This document shows, one piece after another, positions 34,679-35,167 of a stretch of 35,167 nt of DNA (the stretch's first letter is position 1; every line of letters starts with the position of its first letter). A program made the translations under genes and the position numbers. The DNA is from a virus: IMG/VR virus record IMGVR_UViG_3300042907_002363, positions 1-35,167 of that record; one strand, 5' to 3'. The notes beneath the pieces were generated by a model. It was not told the origin of the DNA. It made no database searches and saw nothing but the letters and a program-made list of their open reading frames with translations.

Positions 34679-35167
34679 TCAGGCAATCATGGCCGCCACG
34701 TCGGCGACCGTCTTGGGCTGCGGGTTCATCGACATCAGCGAGGCCGCGTCGAACGTGGCCATCAGCGGATCGATCTTGCCGACGCCCGAGCCCTGTTTCG
34801 TGATCAGCTTGGCGCTGCCCCGCGGTTCGATCTTCGCGTTGCCGACGCAGTAGTTCATGATCTTCTGGCCGCCATGGACCATGGTGCCGTCGGCCAGGGC
34901 GCGTTCGGTCGTCATGATCGCGCCCGACAGGCGCCAGCCCTGCGATATGCCGACGATCTGCTCGCGGGTGATGCCGCCTTGCTCCATCGCGTCGACCAGG
35001 CCGCCGAGGCCGGCGGTGTCGACGCCGACGGCGTTCTTCTGCGGCAGCAGGCCGGAGTCGACGACCTCGCGGCAGATGTCCTCGACCTCGTCCAGGTCGT
35101 CGCCCAGTTCCTTGCAGATCGTGAGGTCGCCAGCCGCGGCGAACGCCTCGAACAGCGCGGCCTCGCT
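34679..35167 (-). CDS. terL: Terminase large subunit, C-terminal part (N-terminus at 1-1339)
   Basis: This is the C-terminal part of the packaging terminase, containing the rest of the RNase H-like nuclease domain, with an acidic GVDTAGLGGLVDAM stretch after the junction. Codon phase agrees: codons start at positions congruent to 1 modulo 3 on both sides of the join once 35,040 bp is taken as the genome length. The gene ends with a TGA at 34679, 15 bases before the start of the capsid protease-capsid fusion, as expected in a packaging-to-head cassette. Bases 35041-35167 duplicate the left edge. Confidence 0.9.
   Translation of the reverse strand, partial: SEAALFEAFAAAGDLTICKELGDDLDEVEDICREVVDSGLLPQKNAVGVDTAGLGGLVDAMEQGGITREQIVGISQGWRLSGAIMTTERALADGTMVHGGQKIMNYCVGNAKIEPRGSAKLITKQGSGVGKIDPLMATFDAASLMSMNPQPKTVADVAAMIA
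35041..35167. repeat. Terminal direct repeat, right copy (contig overlap)
   Basis: Exact copy of 1-127. Joining base 35040 to base 1 gives one uninterrupted terminase frame. If the two copies were real separate DNA, both terminase fragments would be broken genes, which is much less likely. Confidence 0.95.

Overview
The window is a complete temperate siphovirus-type phage or prophage genome, opened at an arbitrary point. Bases 1-127 recur exactly as 35041-35167, so the unique unit is 35,040 bp, and the large terminase reads in frame through the join. The DNA is GC-rich and strongly GC-biased at third codon positions. A GapR/DUF2312 protein, a family typical of Alphaproteobacteria, a DUF3380 endolysin and several small phage families of that class point to an alphaproteobacterial host. 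That host assignment is an inference.

Layout on the circle: the lysogeny switch lies at 7.7-9.5 kb. A CI-like S24 repressor (+, 8023) is divergent from a Cro-like gene (-, 7936). The intergenic region holds three 18-bp operators of the form GTGGG-N6-CCCAC. An inverted near-copy of two operators and their sigma70-like promoter stands at 9340-9383 and faces right. The repressor therefore probably silences two operons at once: the leftward early/late operon and the rightward operon (9508-13592). The rightward operon carries small unknown genes, GapR, a DUF4326 protein, an excisionase-like HTH protein and a tyrosine integrase. A BRCT-domain protein gene sits between the repressor and the right-hand operators.

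Leftward, genes on the minus strand are packed with ATGA, GTGA or TGATG overlaps. They run from the Cro-like gene through a CII-like regulator, a cupin-like membrane protein, HTH proteins, a small DNA methyltransferase, a replication-initiation-like protein, a DUF6362-like protein and an HNH nuclease. Then come small and large terminase, a fused protease-major capsid protein, a probable decoration protein, the portal (downstream of the capsid gene, an unusual order), a collagen-like protein, connectors, tail terminator, tail tube, tail assembly chaperones with a -1 frameshift site, tape measure, tail tip proteins, an SGNH-hydrolase spike, holin candidates, endolysin, an Rz/Rz1 spanin pair and a last membrane protein. 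A rho-independent terminator at 13770-13806 closes this operon. The integrase operon converges on the same 353-base noncoding stretch, which also holds an AT-rich, repeat-bearing candidate attP.

There is no recognisable helicase, primase or polymerase, so replication must lean on the host. Strong hairpins flank the capsid and tail-tube genes and may set expression levels within the single late transcript. I saw no tRNA, CRISPR array or insertion sequence.
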